A stretch of 64,000 bases of DNA from Carya illinoinensis (GCF_018687715.1 NC_056752.1:37704001-37768000), one strand, 5' to 3'. Positions 47,101-58,619 are shown, counted from the stretch's first letter. A program made the numbers and translations. Notes: generated from the sequence alone by a model not told the origin.

Positions 47101-50100
47101 TATCCAACTTTTGGGCCATGAATTTCATCATTAAGCTATGCTAACTGTTGTCTGTGTGAGCTTAGAAATTATGTGTCCATGCTTTTGACCTGGCATGCAT
47201 AATAGAGAAAAGGTCGGTTTTCTATCCATGTATGATGGAATGGAATGGCTCAATGAAGATGTTGGGAATTTAAGGCAGGAGATGGTAATACCCCAAATTG
47301 AGTGTAGGAAGGCTGAGAAAAAGATAAACATTTTTCTTTCTTGTAGGCCATCGAGATTAGTAGCACACATTTAAATACTCCTTGCATTTCTGTGTAAACC
47401 TGCTTGTGTCTGGATTTACTGCATCAGAATCTACTAAAATCCAGGACTTAATAATTCAAACTATTGTTTCTGAGGATCTAGTTTATGCATATTCAAGCTG
47501 GATATTGCAAAATTTTGCTTAGTCATGATGGGCGAGTACTCGGAAGCTTATGGATCATTTTGCAGTGAACTGAAAAAAGGAAGTTGCTGGAATTATCAAG
47601 TAGTTGAAATTTCATTTTATTTGAATTCTGGAAGTTAATGTTCTAATTTATTTCAAATAATTTTTCCCTTTTGTAATTATAGGTTCCATGGAAAAGTTTG
47701 GGAAAAGAACCTGTTATTGTTCTCATTGATCGCATTTTTATTCTTGCTCATCCTGCTGCTGACAGTCGGACTCTCAAAGTAAGATGGTATTCTTTTCAAT
47801 GGAATAATGGATCTTGTTATTGCTTATAACTAAAGAAGGATCGGTGGCTGCCTTTCTATGTTAATCTTGTACTAATACTCTTTTCAGGAGGAGGACCAGC
47901 AGAAACTTTTGGAAGCCAAGCTTCAACGGATTGAGGTAATGTTCTTATGTACATATGTGAGACCTGCTTTAGATATATCTGAGCGACACTCTAGGGTGTT
48001 GACATGTATAAGTTTTGATATGTGCCTTATAATTTTGCCCTCCTTTCCAACCTTAGGCGTTGGCTCAAGTGGTAAGAGCCTTGGTCTTGGTGGTATGCTC
48101 TCTCCAGGTTTAAGGTTCGAACCCTAGGTGCTAACAAATTTTAGGGACCATCAGGCTGGGGTAATTTTCCCTTGAATTACCCAGTGCACTTGCGAGAAAC
48201 TCCTTGCCGAGGGCTTGTGCACTCCTGAGATTAGTTGAGACTTTGTTCCAGACACTCTGTGCTAACAAAAAAAAAAAAAAAAATTGGCAGAAACATTAAA
48301 TAATGATGAATTAGAACATAACTTCTAATGGTTATTATAATTTTCCTAGAGCTTGGATTTTTATGATATGCTTTTGTTGAAATTTCATCCTCGCGTTTGG
48401 GTTTTGTTGATCATAAAATAAGAAATGTACCTTTTACCATTAGATATAGGAAGAGATTGTGTATATTCGGTCATTGGTGAGTTTTTTTTTAATACTTTTC
48501 ACATATTGTATGCAGGAAGCAGAGTCGGCAACCCTAGAAGCAATATCAAGATCAAGGCTAGGAAGTGTAAGCTTATAAATTTATTTTCCTTTTAATGTGG
48601 GATTGGTTATTAGGCAACTCTGTACTTGTTAGTATTATCTTTATTTATTATCTGTGTGGCTTTCTATGTTTGGGTAGACCTTGTTATGTTTATCATGCTT
48701 CATCTCCCAATTAAGTGCCAATTTCTTTATCATAAATTACTCTGTGGGCATTGCTGATTTGTACATGCGTTGTTAACTTTTCATCCTGCCTACAAAGACT
48801 CTTGCTGGGCAAATTGCTTGCTCATTTTTACCTTATGGGCTTATGTTCATGGCATTCTCTACTGTGAGTTGTGGCATTTGATGAAGCCTTGAAGTAGTTC
48901 TCAATCAGATGTTGGGGCTTGAAAGCAAGACTTTTTACGTGATCTTTTAAATTCTTCTTGTGTTTTACTTTTTTATTTATTTTTTAGCTTAGAAGGGAAA
49001 TGGCTGCAGCCTACTTCGGTCCCATACTTCCTAAAAGAAATGAGAAGGATACTTCTTTGTTGTCACTATTATTGTTTTAGTTTTTATGTTGGCGTGAATT
49101 TGTTTTATACTTTTTTATGTCGAGGATCAGCATTCAGCTTTTCTTTTTGGGCATACATTGGGAATAAATATGGTTCCTCTGCCAATATTTTGGAGTATGT
49201 TCTTGGTGTCTATATTATTTTTATACGCAGTCTAGATAATTCTCAGATATAAGATATGTTTGTTAGCAGAATTTGTAGGTGTGAGGGAATAGTTTTATAT
49301 TGATGGTTGGGTCTTGATTTTGTCTTCGATGGGGGAGATGGGGAGTAGTGTTAATACGTTAGAAGGTGAATGAGATCCAACATTGCTTAGGAGGGTGGAG
49401 TTCAAGCCCTTTATAATGATTCCCTGGGGCTGCAATTGTGGCTTTGATTAGTTTTTTTGGAGTATGGGCCCAGATGTGGCTTAGACATTCCTTGTGGTTC
49501 GTTACAAATGGTATTAGAGAAAAACCCAACTAGAAGTGTGAGACTTGAGCCATACCACCTATGGTGGAATGACTTGAAGAGGACCTTGGGTATTTAAGGG
49601 GCAAGATCTGTTGCTTAAACCGAATCACATTGCTTGGATTAGATTGAGTGTAGAAAGGTGTTGAATGGGATCTTACATTGCTTCGGAGGGAGAAGTTCAA
49701 GCCCTTTATAATAATTCCAAGGTACTCCAATTATAACTTTAACTTGTTATTTTGGAGTATGGGCTCAAATGTGGCTTATACCTTCTTGGGTTCGTTACAC
49801 ATGGCATCAGAGTCAAATCCAACTATAAGCGTGGGACATGAGTCGTGCCATATATAATGGAGATTGTAATACCCCGGATTGAATTGAGTGTAGGAAGTCA
49901 GCGAATGAGATCTCACATTGCTTGGGAGGGAGAAGTTCTTGCCATTTGTTATAGAAGATATGAGTGATATATGCACATCTTAGTTTTCATTAAGTGTTAT
50001 TGTTATTGCTATTGTTGTTGTTGCTGTTGTTGTTATTCTTATATGATTGTTTCTGTTGTGATTTTATTGTAGCCACCTCCCGCGAATTCATGGCTGGGGT

Positions 50101-50828
50101 CTCTAATTGCTACTATCATTGGAAATCTTAAGATATCAATAAGCAATGTGCATGTTAGATATGAGGATTCTGTCAGGTTGGTGGTAACATGCTCTTTTTA
50201 GTTTTTTTTTTTTTTTTTTTGGTCTTTGGTTGAGTATGATATCTTTGTTTTATCTGTTCATCTAGTTCAGTTGCCAATCTAGTAATACTATCTTCATCTG
50301 TTTATTAGTGCCATTATATGCTGACTTTCTGTCTGCCTGTTTAAAAAAACTGTTTGTTTTGCAGTAATCCAGGACATCCATTTTCTTCGGGAATTACTTT
50401 GGCCAAACTTGCTGCTGTTACCATGGATGAGCAGGGAAATGAAACCTTTGACGCTAGTGGTGCTCTAGATAAATTACGGAAGGTTAGAAATGTCTTCTTT
50501 GTGAAGCTGCTTTTACCCAAATAGTTAAGGGAAGAGCAGCAACAAGCATTTCCAATATTAGATATAAGACCATATTAATATTGCATCTTTTTGAGACATT
50601 GGTATAGGTCAGAAAGTAATTACTTAACACTGTAATATAGTAAAACACTTCAGTTATTTTGAATAAGAAAACATCATATCGAGATTAACTATGACTTATC
50701 TAGAATCACATTTTTCTGTCTCGCATAATGTTAAATGATCATATCTTCTCTCTGTTTTCTTTTTTATTTTCTTGTAAGTTTTGAGCTAATCTACACCATA
50801 AAAAGGGTGATGGGTAAGAGGAGTTGGT

Positions 50829-50873
<45 letters not shown>

Positions 50874-53800
50874 GACATTTCTTATTCTATTCTATTTTAT
50901 CCACTTGTGTGCCAATAATATGATGGGTCTCTATAACTGGGTCATCAGTGAACTAAAACTCATCAAATTCTTGTCAAGGGAAATGATCATTGTTATAAGA
51001 ATTAATGTGTGGACTAGGGGCACTTTGGTCAATTTCAATGGGGGAAAATTAGTGCTGATTGGCTGATGTCCTGTTTGGAATGTCTAGTTGAGGAGGAAGG
51101 GTTGACAAAATTCTTGAAGTCCAAAAAGGGAAGGAAATAGAGTCTACATGCTCCAATATTGTCGAGGAGGAAGGAGAGTTTTTCTTGCCATACCAGAAGG
51201 TAGAGACTAAATGGGTGGTTGGTATTCATGGAAGAATTGCATAAGGTGACAGAGCTTTTCAAGTCCTTTCTTGGCAATGGATGTTTCACCACCGTGGAAG
51301 AACGCAAGGGGGCATTGATACCAGCTCAAAAATATTTTGCAGTGGCTTTGAGGGAAGCTCCGAAGTCGTATGTCAAGGTGTTGAAAGGGAGTTAACAACA
51401 ACCAAGATTCACAACAGCAAGGTGGGAAACCCTGAGGCAAGGATTTCTATCATAAACGGTTGGGGTACAAGGTATATGAGGTGTAGAGTCATGAGCAGAG
51501 GAATTCAGATGTCATGCTGGTTAGCTTGTTACTGTTGAAGTTGATGTTCTCACCATGAGCATGACACATCTAGAGAGTCTGATTTTGCTTTATGTAAAAG
51601 GTAAATTGAAGAAGATGAGGCTGGAGATCAATGACTTGTTTTTTAAGCTGGATATGGGCTTGGAATCGCCAAGTGGTCCATGCATTTTGTTGAGCTTCTC
51701 TTCCATGAGTTGAATGGACTCAAGCATTTCTCTGGTCCAAATGGGATTTGAAGTTTCAATGATTGGCCATCATAAGGTAAAATGGGAATAACTTGTGGCA
51801 CGTAATTGCCCAATTGAGTCTTGTAAGGGCCAACAATGGATGATCGAAACCCTGGATGGGTTTGTAACACAAATAGACGTGGGACAATTGATGAAGAAAG
51901 ATGTTGGCCCCGCATCAAAATCAAAAGAATGCATGTACAGTAGGATTTGAAACTGGGTTGGGTCATGGTATCTCTTCTTCTTCACAGAGAGCTGAGATGG
52001 CACTGAGCGGTGGGCTACTATTATTTGTTTATGATGAGTTTTAGCAAGAGAGGCAAAAGGCATCAGTGGCTGCCTACTCCAAACTCTGAGATCTCAGCAT
52101 GAGTCTGAATGAGGAACCAACAAGGTTGCATAGCAAATTGGAGGTTCCCTTGAGAAAGGATTCTGGTGCCGGCTTCTCTTATTTCCATTTAGAGGTCACC
52201 GATAAGGAGTTTTAGAGGAAATACAAACATCGAGCAGCAAGAGAGAGGCATAGAGGAAGGTTGTGAAAAACACATTGAGTATGCCGATAGCGTAATTGAA
52301 GTAGAAATCTAGAATATTCCCTTGCTTGAGGATGGTTAACATTACTTGAGTTCCAAGGAATATCGGTAGGAGGGCAAAGTTCCAAGGGTAATGTGTTGGT
52401 GTTACTGTTAGGACAGGTTTCACAAGCGGAGTTGGAGCTGGAGACAAGTGGTGATGGCGGTAACTCTAGCCCACTATCTTCACAATTGGCTCTAATTTAT
52501 GGGAATGAATTAGGTTTCCGAGTCATATGAACATCAAGCTTTTCTAAACCCATTTTCTTCCTATTGGTATTGCAGAAAGTGCATACCTTCCATTAGTATT
52601 TGGGGCCGTCCTGTAATGGTTTGAGGAAGAGTTGATGGCTCTTTTTACAGCCATTGAAGTTGGTAGAGCACAACCAGATTTGTGAAGGACCCCATCTTGT
52701 CACCTAAAGGCATCATGAGTTGAGGCAATTAATTTGTTCTATTAAAAGGGGGCAAGTCTATTCCTGTGTAGCTGGGCTTTGCCTTTTTCTATGAATAAAA
52801 TTTCTGATTACTTATTAAAAAGAGGAGGGGGGGGGGGGGGGGGGGGGGGTAAAGTCTATTAGGGGCAAAGAAAAGGGATAGGAATCAAACTGCTCTAATT
52901 GATGCCTATAATCCTACAGTGGAAAGTTAGAGGGCTGAATGAGCGGGATAAAAGATTGATGGTTAGGAATTTACTTAAGTAGTGAAGGCTGATATTGTTG
53001 CTTTCAAGGAACTATATCGGGACCAGTGTCAGTAAAAGCTGGTTAAAGCACATTTAAGCACAAAGCGCCAAGACAAAAGTGCTTCACTTACCAAAAGCAA
53101 CGCTCTGAGGCTGAAGTGCTTTAAGTGCACTTTTTGCATGAGCTTGAGGTTCAGAAAAGCAAAAAGCACACGTGTATTTTTTGTTTTTAAAATTACAAAA
53201 ATCTGTTAAGACAGGTCTTGTATCTGCTAGATTCTTGGTTAATGGCACTTCCGAGGGTTCTTTCAACAGCTCTCGTGGATTGAGACAAGGAGATCCTTTA
53301 TTTCATCTTCTCTCTGTCTTAGCCATGGATGTATTGAGCAGAATGCTAAGGGCAGAGGTGAATGGGTCTTTTTTGTCTGGATTTTCAGTGGGTGGTGCTT
53401 CCTATGGGAGCGTCAATGTATCTCATCTTCTCTTTGCTGACGATACTTAAATTCTTTGTGAGCCGGATCCTAATCAGATCCGTTCATTGAGAGCTCTCTT
53501 GCTTTGTTTTGAAGCTACTTTTGGCCTCAAGGTGAATTTGTCTAAATTTGAATTGGTACCTGTTGGCTTGGTAAACCATATTGGAGAATGGGCTGAAATC
53601 TTGGGCTGTAAGGTTCATCTTTGCCTATGAAGTACTTTGGTCTTCTGTTGGTTGCCCCTCATAAATCCAAAGTAATATGTGATGGCGTTATCGAAAAAAT
53701 TGAGAATAGATTGGCTGGTTGGAAAAGAATGTATCCATCTAAAGGGGGAAGAAGCACTCTTATTAAGATCATGTTATCTAACCTCCCTACGTACTTCCTT

Positions 53801-56800
53801 TCATTATTCCCGATTCCGGCTGGCGTGGCTAATAGGATTTAAAGAATCTTCTGTGCTTTCTTGTGGGGCGGATTGGGGGATGAGAAAAAGTTCCACTTGA
53901 TTAAATGGGACAAGATTTGCACTCCCCTACCTTGTGGAGGTTTGGGGATTAGAAAGCTGAGTAGTTTCAATAAGTCCTTACTTCAGAAATGGTTGTGGCA
54001 GTACCATCAAGAAAGCGAGGCTTTATGGAGGACCGTAATTGATGCCAAATTCGGAAGTACTTGGGGAGGCTGGATCTCTAATGAAAGGTGAGGATCACAT
54101 GGTGTGGGAGTATGGAAATTTATTAGGAAGGGCTGGAGGATTTCATTCGTAATTTCAGATTTGTGGCGGGGCGTGGAACTAGGGTCAGATTCTAGGTTGA
54201 TGTTTAGTGTGATGACGCTGCTTTGAAGGATGCTTTTCCTTCTCTTTTCAGAATTGCATCACATAAGGAACCCTCTATTGCTGATTACATGGACTCTTCG
54301 AATGTCCAGCTGCAGTGGAATGTGTCATTTACCAGAGCAGTTCAAGACTGGGAAGTGGGAGACATTTCTGATTTATACAGCACCTTGTATGCACTGAATT
54401 TGGAGGGTGGTGTGGAGGACAAACAAACTGCTGTGGACACACCCCGGGAACAAGAATTTCTCAGTTATATCCTTATATAATGCTATGTCTACCCACTCTT
54501 CTCTGAATTTCCCTTGGAAGCGCATTTGGAAGAGCAAAGCACCCCTAAAAGTTACTTTCTTTAGTTGGCTTGCTTCTCACGGGAAAATTCTGACCATAGA
54601 CAAGTTGAGCAAGCGTGGTTTCTTCATAATAGATTGGTGCTTCATGTGCAAAAGGAATGACAAATTGACGAACCATCTTCTTCTCCATTGTGATGTGGCA
54701 AAGGCTCTATGGGATGATGGGATGAAATCTTCTTAAGGCTAGACATTGCTTGGATGATGCCCAAGAAGGTGGTGGGCCTTTTGGCTTGTTGGAGCGGAAC
54801 TAGGGGAAATCGTCAAGTGGTGGATGTTTGAAAGATGGTGCTCTTATGTCTTATGTGGTGTATATGGAATGAGAGGAATGGAAGATGTTTTGAAAATAGT
54901 GAATGCTCATTGGAGGGGATTAGAGACTCATTTTTCCAAACTTTGTTTTTGATGAATAAATAAATTATATTGATCAAAGAATGGCAAAGCCAGTTGCACA
55001 ACTCTAATGCCCTAAATAGGTAGGCACATTAGAGACAAGAAAATCATGAAGAGCCATGCCATTAAAATCCACAGCTATGGCCCAACTACAAAGAGTTCTG
55101 AAAAATAAAACTTTTAGTTCCTCTAAAGATCTTTCTTGGTCTTCAAAAGTCCTCTCATTGCGCTCCTGCCATAAGCACCACATAATGCATAGAGGGATCA
55201 TCTTCCAAATTGCTCTAATTGGTTGCCTACTGCTTAAATTTGGCCAACTCGCCAAAGCTACCTTCACCGTCTTCGGCATAACCCATGCCATGTCTAGTCG
55301 AAAAAATACATCATTCCAAAGGATTCCGGCTGTGTCACAGTGTAGGAGGAGGTGATCTACCGACTCTCCCCCTCCTTTACACATACAACACCACTCTGTA
55401 ATAATAATCCTCATTTTCCTTAAATTGTCAATTGTGAGGATCTTTCCTAGAGAAGCTGTCCAGACAAAGGAGACTTTGGGTGGTGCCTTGTGTCTCCATA
55501 TCTTTTTCCAAGGAAGCTGAGCATTTGGCTCCATAGTAAGGGCCTTATAGAACGAATGAACAGTGAAAGTGCCTTTGGCTGCTAGCGTCCACCACATAAC
55601 ATCCTCATGCTGCCTGTTTGGTCTGATGGCATATATTAGGCTATAGAATTAAGCAAAGCAACTTAATTCCTAATCTTGTGCCGCCCTACTAAAGGTAACG
55701 TTCTAGTGAATATGTCCCCCTGATGTCTCCAAAACTTCTGCCACTGAAGCCTCCTTTGCACTTGCTAACTGGAAGAGAGAGGGGAATAAATCTTGTAAGG
55801 CCCTATTGTCACACCAAACATCTCTCCAGAATTTTATCCTTGAGTCCACACCCAACTGTAACTTAACAAAGCGATTAAACACCCCCCACCCTCTTCTTCA
55901 CCCCCCACCCTCTTCTTATGTGTTTCCACAACCCAACGCCATAGGCCCCCCTTACTTCACTAGAGCACCAATCCCCCCATAGAACACCATATTTCTTCTC
56001 AATCACCATTTTCCATAAGGATTCTGGTTCTTTTGCATATCTCCACAGCCATTTTCCTAGTAATGCTCGATTGAACACCCTTAGGTTTCTAATTCCCAAC
56101 CCTCCACCCGAGATGGGATGACAAACCTGCACCCACTTAACCAGATGGAACTTAAACTCCTCCCTCATCCCCCCCCCCCCCCCCTCTCCCAAAACCAAAA
56201 AAAAAACAACAAAAACAAGAAGTCATGTTGGAGTTTCTCAATACGGGCTGCCACACTCATTGGTATTGGAAAAAGAGATAAAAAATAAGTAGGTAGGTTA
56301 GAGAGTGTACTCTTTATCAGATTAATCCTACCACCTTTTGTCAAGTACATTCTCTTCCATCTTGCCAATCTCCTCTCAATTTTCTCAATCACAGTATTCC
56401 AGATCGACAACGCCCTCGAGGCACTCCCCAGAGGAAGTCCCAAATAAGTCATAGGTAATGACATTATCTTGCACCCCAACGATCTAGCTAACTGGCGTGT
56501 GTTAGGCACTTCCTCGATTGGCACCAATTCTGATTTCTCGAGGTTCACCTTCAACCCGGACATTGCCTCGAAACAAAGGACTAGAGCCTTCAATGCTTGC
56601 ATCTGATTCTTCTTAGCCCAAACTTTGTTACTTTGGGCTAAGACTATTGTGTTAGATGGGGGTAATTTTAACGACTTGTATACGTCTCTTTTTTGTTCGT
56701 AGGTTGTAATTAGGTATATCTCTCTTGTATACTACCTGTGTACTTGGGCTATGCCTAATTTTAAAGATCAATAAACTTTATTAATTATATAAAAAAAAAG

Positions 56801-57897
56801 TAACGAGTAGAGGGTGGGGTCATGAATTCAACCCTTTAGAGACCAAAAGGCATCTTTACCTCAGATTAAGTGACAAGTAGAGGGTGAGTTAATGGGTTCA
56901 ATTCTGTATGGGTGCCCTCCTTTTAAAGCTTATTGTTTGTTAAGTATATTGAGCATTGTCACTTGCTGAGGTGAGAAAATTCTTTGACTTCAGTTACTGA
57001 TTTTTTTTATTGTGTATCGTGGATATTGTTGTATAACATGATACATGGATATAACATATCTCTAAAAGAACATGATATATGTCATGGGTATTTTTGTTGA
57101 TATTTTAGATCGAATTCCCCCTAGGAACTTTTACTTTGGGGATCCCGAAGAACCTTTATCACATGAATTGTGATTTAAGCTTTGCATTTATGTCTGTAAT
57201 TAAGGAACTAATTTCGTGAAATTATGCAAGGAAACTTTATATCTGGTTAATGTTTTGTAGTGTGTGTATGTATCGATGAATACAAAAGTCATTTGGCTAA
57301 TGCATATATTTTCTTGTTACAGTCATTGCACCTTGAGAGACTTGCTATGTATCATGATTGTAATAGTCTTCCATGGGAGATAGATAAGAGATGGGAGGAT
57401 CTCAGCCCGAATGAATGGATTCAGGTTTGCTCGCAATACTATGGAAATATTAGTGTGTGTACTTGGGTTATTAATTGCATTTGCTTTTGGTACATGGTAA
57501 AAGAATTTCAGACACTTGGTACTATTTTGTTGATGTTATACCAGATATTTGAAGATGGAATAAAGGAACCTGCTGCTGACCATGGAATGGTGTCTAAGTG
57601 GGCTATAAATCGTAACTACTTAGTATCACCTATCAATGGAGTCTTAAAATATCATCGCCTTGGGAAGCAAGAAAGAAATGATCTGGAGGTTCCCTTCGAA
57701 AAGGCTACTCTTGTCCTGACTGATGTCTCTTTAACAGTTACAGAGGTGTGACATATTGCCTTAAACTATTATGTTGGTTTTTTTGCTAGTTGCATTTCCA
57801 GTTCTAAGATGTTCCTTAGGTTAGATTTGAGGGATTACCTAATGGTCCTCTTCCTCTCTATCTTCTACTTGTTCCCTTTCTTTCTTCTTCTTCTTCT

Positions 57898-57940
<43 letters not shown>

Positions 57941-58619
57941 CTATTTAAGTTTTCTGAGAGAGATGAAGTTTATTTGTCTTTTTTTGCATTACTTTTTAAG
58001 TATGCAAATGGAGTTCCTTAATCAACTTTTTTGTTTGTGCTCTCACACAGTCACAGTATCATGATTGGATAAAACTGTTGGAGGCCGTGTCAAGATACAA
58101 GACCTATGTTGAAGTTTCTCACTTACGACCGGTAGTGCCAGTTTCAGAGGCTCCTCATTTGTGGTGGCGGTATGCTGCTCAGGCTGGCCTGCAGCAGAAG
58201 AAAATGTGGTAATTTATGTGTTATAGTATTACTTATCAAAATTTTTTTTATGTGTTAATAGTTTAAATATATCAGTTAATCCAAAATGAGAGGAAACTTA
58301 TACTTAGAAAGAAATATTCAATAATTTGGAAGATTGGGTAGATATGGTGGGTGTTTTCAACATCTATAGTTGTGCTGTACCTTGAGCTTCAAAATGCTTT
58401 CTGGTCTGAATAATTCATTTCTATAGTTGAATCTGACTTTCACCTGCTTCCCCAACCCAGTTACCGATTCTCTTGGGACCGAATTCAGCATCTCTGTCAT
58501 CTTCGTCGGCATTACGTTCAGTTGTATGCTGTTTCACTGCAACATATGTCAAATGTTAATAATTCAGAAATTAGAGAAATTGAGAAAGATCTTGATTCCA
58601 AAGTACTTCTTTTATGGAG
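41961..58619 (+). CDS. VPS13-like bridge lipid-transfer protein, first 12 coding exons (partial)
   Basis: VPS13 proteins form a long hydrophobic groove that moves lipids between membranes at contact sites. Exons: 41961-41975, 44087-44168, 44435-44538, 47683-47778, 47888-47935, 48516-48566, 50073-50176, 50365-50482, 57323-57424, 57545-57745, 58051-58208, 58461-58619. All introns are GT..AG and every phase agrees, giving 412 codons plus two bases without a stop. Residues 1-120 are the chorein N-domain ([50 protein letters not shown] in two parts); further family blocks are [40 protein letters not shown] and [12 protein letters not shown]. Plant VPS13 proteins reach about 4,000 aa, so about a tenth is here. 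Closest Arabidopsis relative, from memory, is At1g48090. Introns 1, 3, 8 and 12 are enlarged by repeats. Confidence 0.93.
41976..44086. other. VPS13 intron 1
   Basis: 2,111 bp. It holds a repeat-like block around 42,680-42,830 (ATGCATTC/ATGTATTTGG words), a G-rich element around 42,900-43,290 (TTGTTTGGATGGAGG ... GATGTTTGGATTGAG, with a G run at 42,987-42,998), and a 43,310-43,500 stretch related to the tandem repeat of intron 6. No exon of another gene is seen. Confidence 0.5.
45227..45399. mobile_element. MITE with 22-bp terminal inverted repeats in VPS13 intron 3
   Basis: The left end GAGTAATGCTAGATACAGTC (45227 on) and the complement of the right end GAATAATGCTAGATTGAGTC (from 45399) match at all but three of 20 bases. 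A second inverted pair inside (CCCCTTTTGGAAAAAATGAG and CTCTTTTTCAAAAGGAGTG) means the 173-bp element can fold into one long hairpin. T runs lie on both flanks. Confidence 0.75.
46320..46425. repeat. Two-copy ~59-bp tandem repeat in intron 3
   Basis: AGGATGGCATCACTGGGTGTATCGCC-like text at about 46,323 recurs at about 46,382 (GGATGGCATCATTGGCTGCATC), each followed by a TTGTACCT-like word. It lies in LTR-like sequence. Confidence 0.6.
48055..48283 (+). mobile_element. tRNA-derived SINE in VPS13 intron 5
   Basis: A pol III A box (TGGCTCAAGTGGTAAGAG, 48061 on) and B box (GGTTCGAACCCT, 48114-48125) are spaced as in tRNA genes. A ~140-bp unrelated body and a 17-A tail (48267-48283) follow. The orientation matches that of the gene. 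A clear target duplication was not found. Confidence 0.85.
48567..50072. other. VPS13 intron 6
   Basis: 1,506 bp, more than half taken by the tandem repeat at 49,290-49,960. The end of the intron has a (GTTGTTATT)n-like stretch at about 50,000-50,040. Confidence 0.6.
49290..49960. repeat. Tandem repeat, about 240-290 bp units, LTR-like
   Basis: The word GAATG(A/G)GATC(C/T)(A/C/T)ACATTGCTT(A/C/G)GGAGGG begins near 49,370, 49,665 and 49,905. The units share GTTCAAGCCCTTTATAAT, GGAGTATGGGC(C/T)CA(G/A)ATGTGGCTTA, GGTTCGTTACA and AACTA(G/T)AAG(T/C)GTG(A/G)GAC. Related fragments occur in intron 1 (43,310-43,500) and intron 3 (47,285-47,350). Probably part of an LTR or non-autonomous element amplified in place. 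Confidence 0.75.
50832..50870. repeat. (CT)n microsatellite
   Basis: About 19 uninterrupted CT units on the plus strand in VPS13 intron 8. Likely length-variable. Confidence 0.95.
51050..52826 (+). mobile_element. Degenerate non-LTR retroelement fragment
   Basis: A plus-strand frame with many stops contains protein-like stretches ([18 protein letters not shown] from about 51,305; [18 protein letters not shown] near 52,160). The 3' end (52,740-52,826, ...TCCTGTGTAGCTGGGCTTTG... TACTTATTAAAAA) resembles the 3' end of the LINE at 56,640-56,798, suggesting the same superfamily. The protein region is not firmly recognised and may be LINE ORF1. Confidence 0.45.
52827..52849. repeat. 23-G homopolymer
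   Basis: An unbroken run of 23 G directly after the A-rich tail of the non-LTR fragment. It may be slippage-prone, or partly an assembly artefact. The true length is uncertain. Confidence 0.8.
52860..54947 (+). mobile_element. L1-like LINE (outer), first part, broken
   Basis: ORF2 remnants on plus: the endonuclease start ([19 protein letters not shown], near 52,920), then an internal loss of the rest of the endonuclease and the start of RT, where about 145 bp of unrelated text sits (53,020-53,165). RT continues with [18 protein letters not shown] (53,426-53,450) and the zinc-binding C-terminal part ([42 protein letters not shown], to about 54,720). Several stops and shifts. The element is cut by LINE 2 at 54,947 and resumes at 56,618. 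Confidence 0.85.
54936..54947. repeat. Target-site duplication of LINE 2, left copy
   Basis: CCAAACTTTGTT at 54936-54947, repeated exactly at 56618-56629 on the other side of the minus-strand LINE. Its length (12 bp) is typical of L1-like insertion. Confidence 0.8.
54948..56617 (-). mobile_element. L1-like LINE (inner), 5'-truncated, minus strand
   Basis: About 1.67 kb inserted in the outer LINE, ending 3' in a short A tail (T run at 54,946-54,950 on plus). Frames on minus: 56,602-56,165 is the end of RT ([43 protein letters not shown]); 56,198-55,875 continues in another frame ([20 protein letters not shown]); and 55,597-55,004 is a 197-codon frame with the zinc-binding domain ([39 protein letters not shown]). 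A 15-16 base C run at 56,169-56,184 marks one frame break. Start of RT and the endonuclease are absent, as usual for truncated LINEs. Confidence 0.9.
56618..56798 (+). mobile_element. 3' end of the outer LINE
   Basis: It starts with the second copy of CCAAACTTTGTT, continues the reading seen at 54,900-54,947, then gives a typical LINE 3' UTR (ACTTGTATACG, TACCTGTGTACTTGGGCTATGC, ATCAATAAACTTTATTAATTATAT) and an A tail at 56,790-56,798. Confidence 0.8.
57900..57940. repeat. Poly-T run of about 41 bases after a (TTC)n stretch
   Basis: In VPS13 intron 10, following CTTCTTCTTCTTCTTC. The acceptor of exon 11 lies 110 bases on. The length may be misassembled. Confidence 0.9.

Larger units (their letters stand above)
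44539..47682. other. VPS13 intron 3
   Basis: 3,144 bp. It contains the MITE at 45,227-45,399, LTR-like text at 45,600-46,600 and, at about 47,285-47,350, a fragment of the intron 6 repeat (GGTAATACCCCAAATTGAGTGTAGGAAGG). The 157-codon minus frame at 46,046-46,519 has no family signature and lies in repeat text. Confidence 0.5.
50483..57322. other. VPS13 intron 8, filled with retrotransposons
   Basis: 6,840 bp. Content in order: a CT microsatellite, a truncated non-LTR element (51,050-52,826), a G run, an L1-like LINE on plus interrupted by a second LINE on minus, and about 500 bp of plain sequence before exon 9. Normal GT (50483) and AG (57321-57322) splice sites are kept, so the gene can still be spliced. 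Confidence 0.8.

Noticed and set aside
57809..58021. 70-codon frame with a Phe run
   Set aside because: Translation of the poly-T tract in intron 10.
57746..58056. Alternative acceptor 6 bases into exon 11 of VPS13 (TCACAG ending at 58056)
   Set aside because: Both acceptors keep frame, but the upstream one gives the extra Ser-Gln that matches the EAQY-type spacing I remember in other plant VPS13 proteins.
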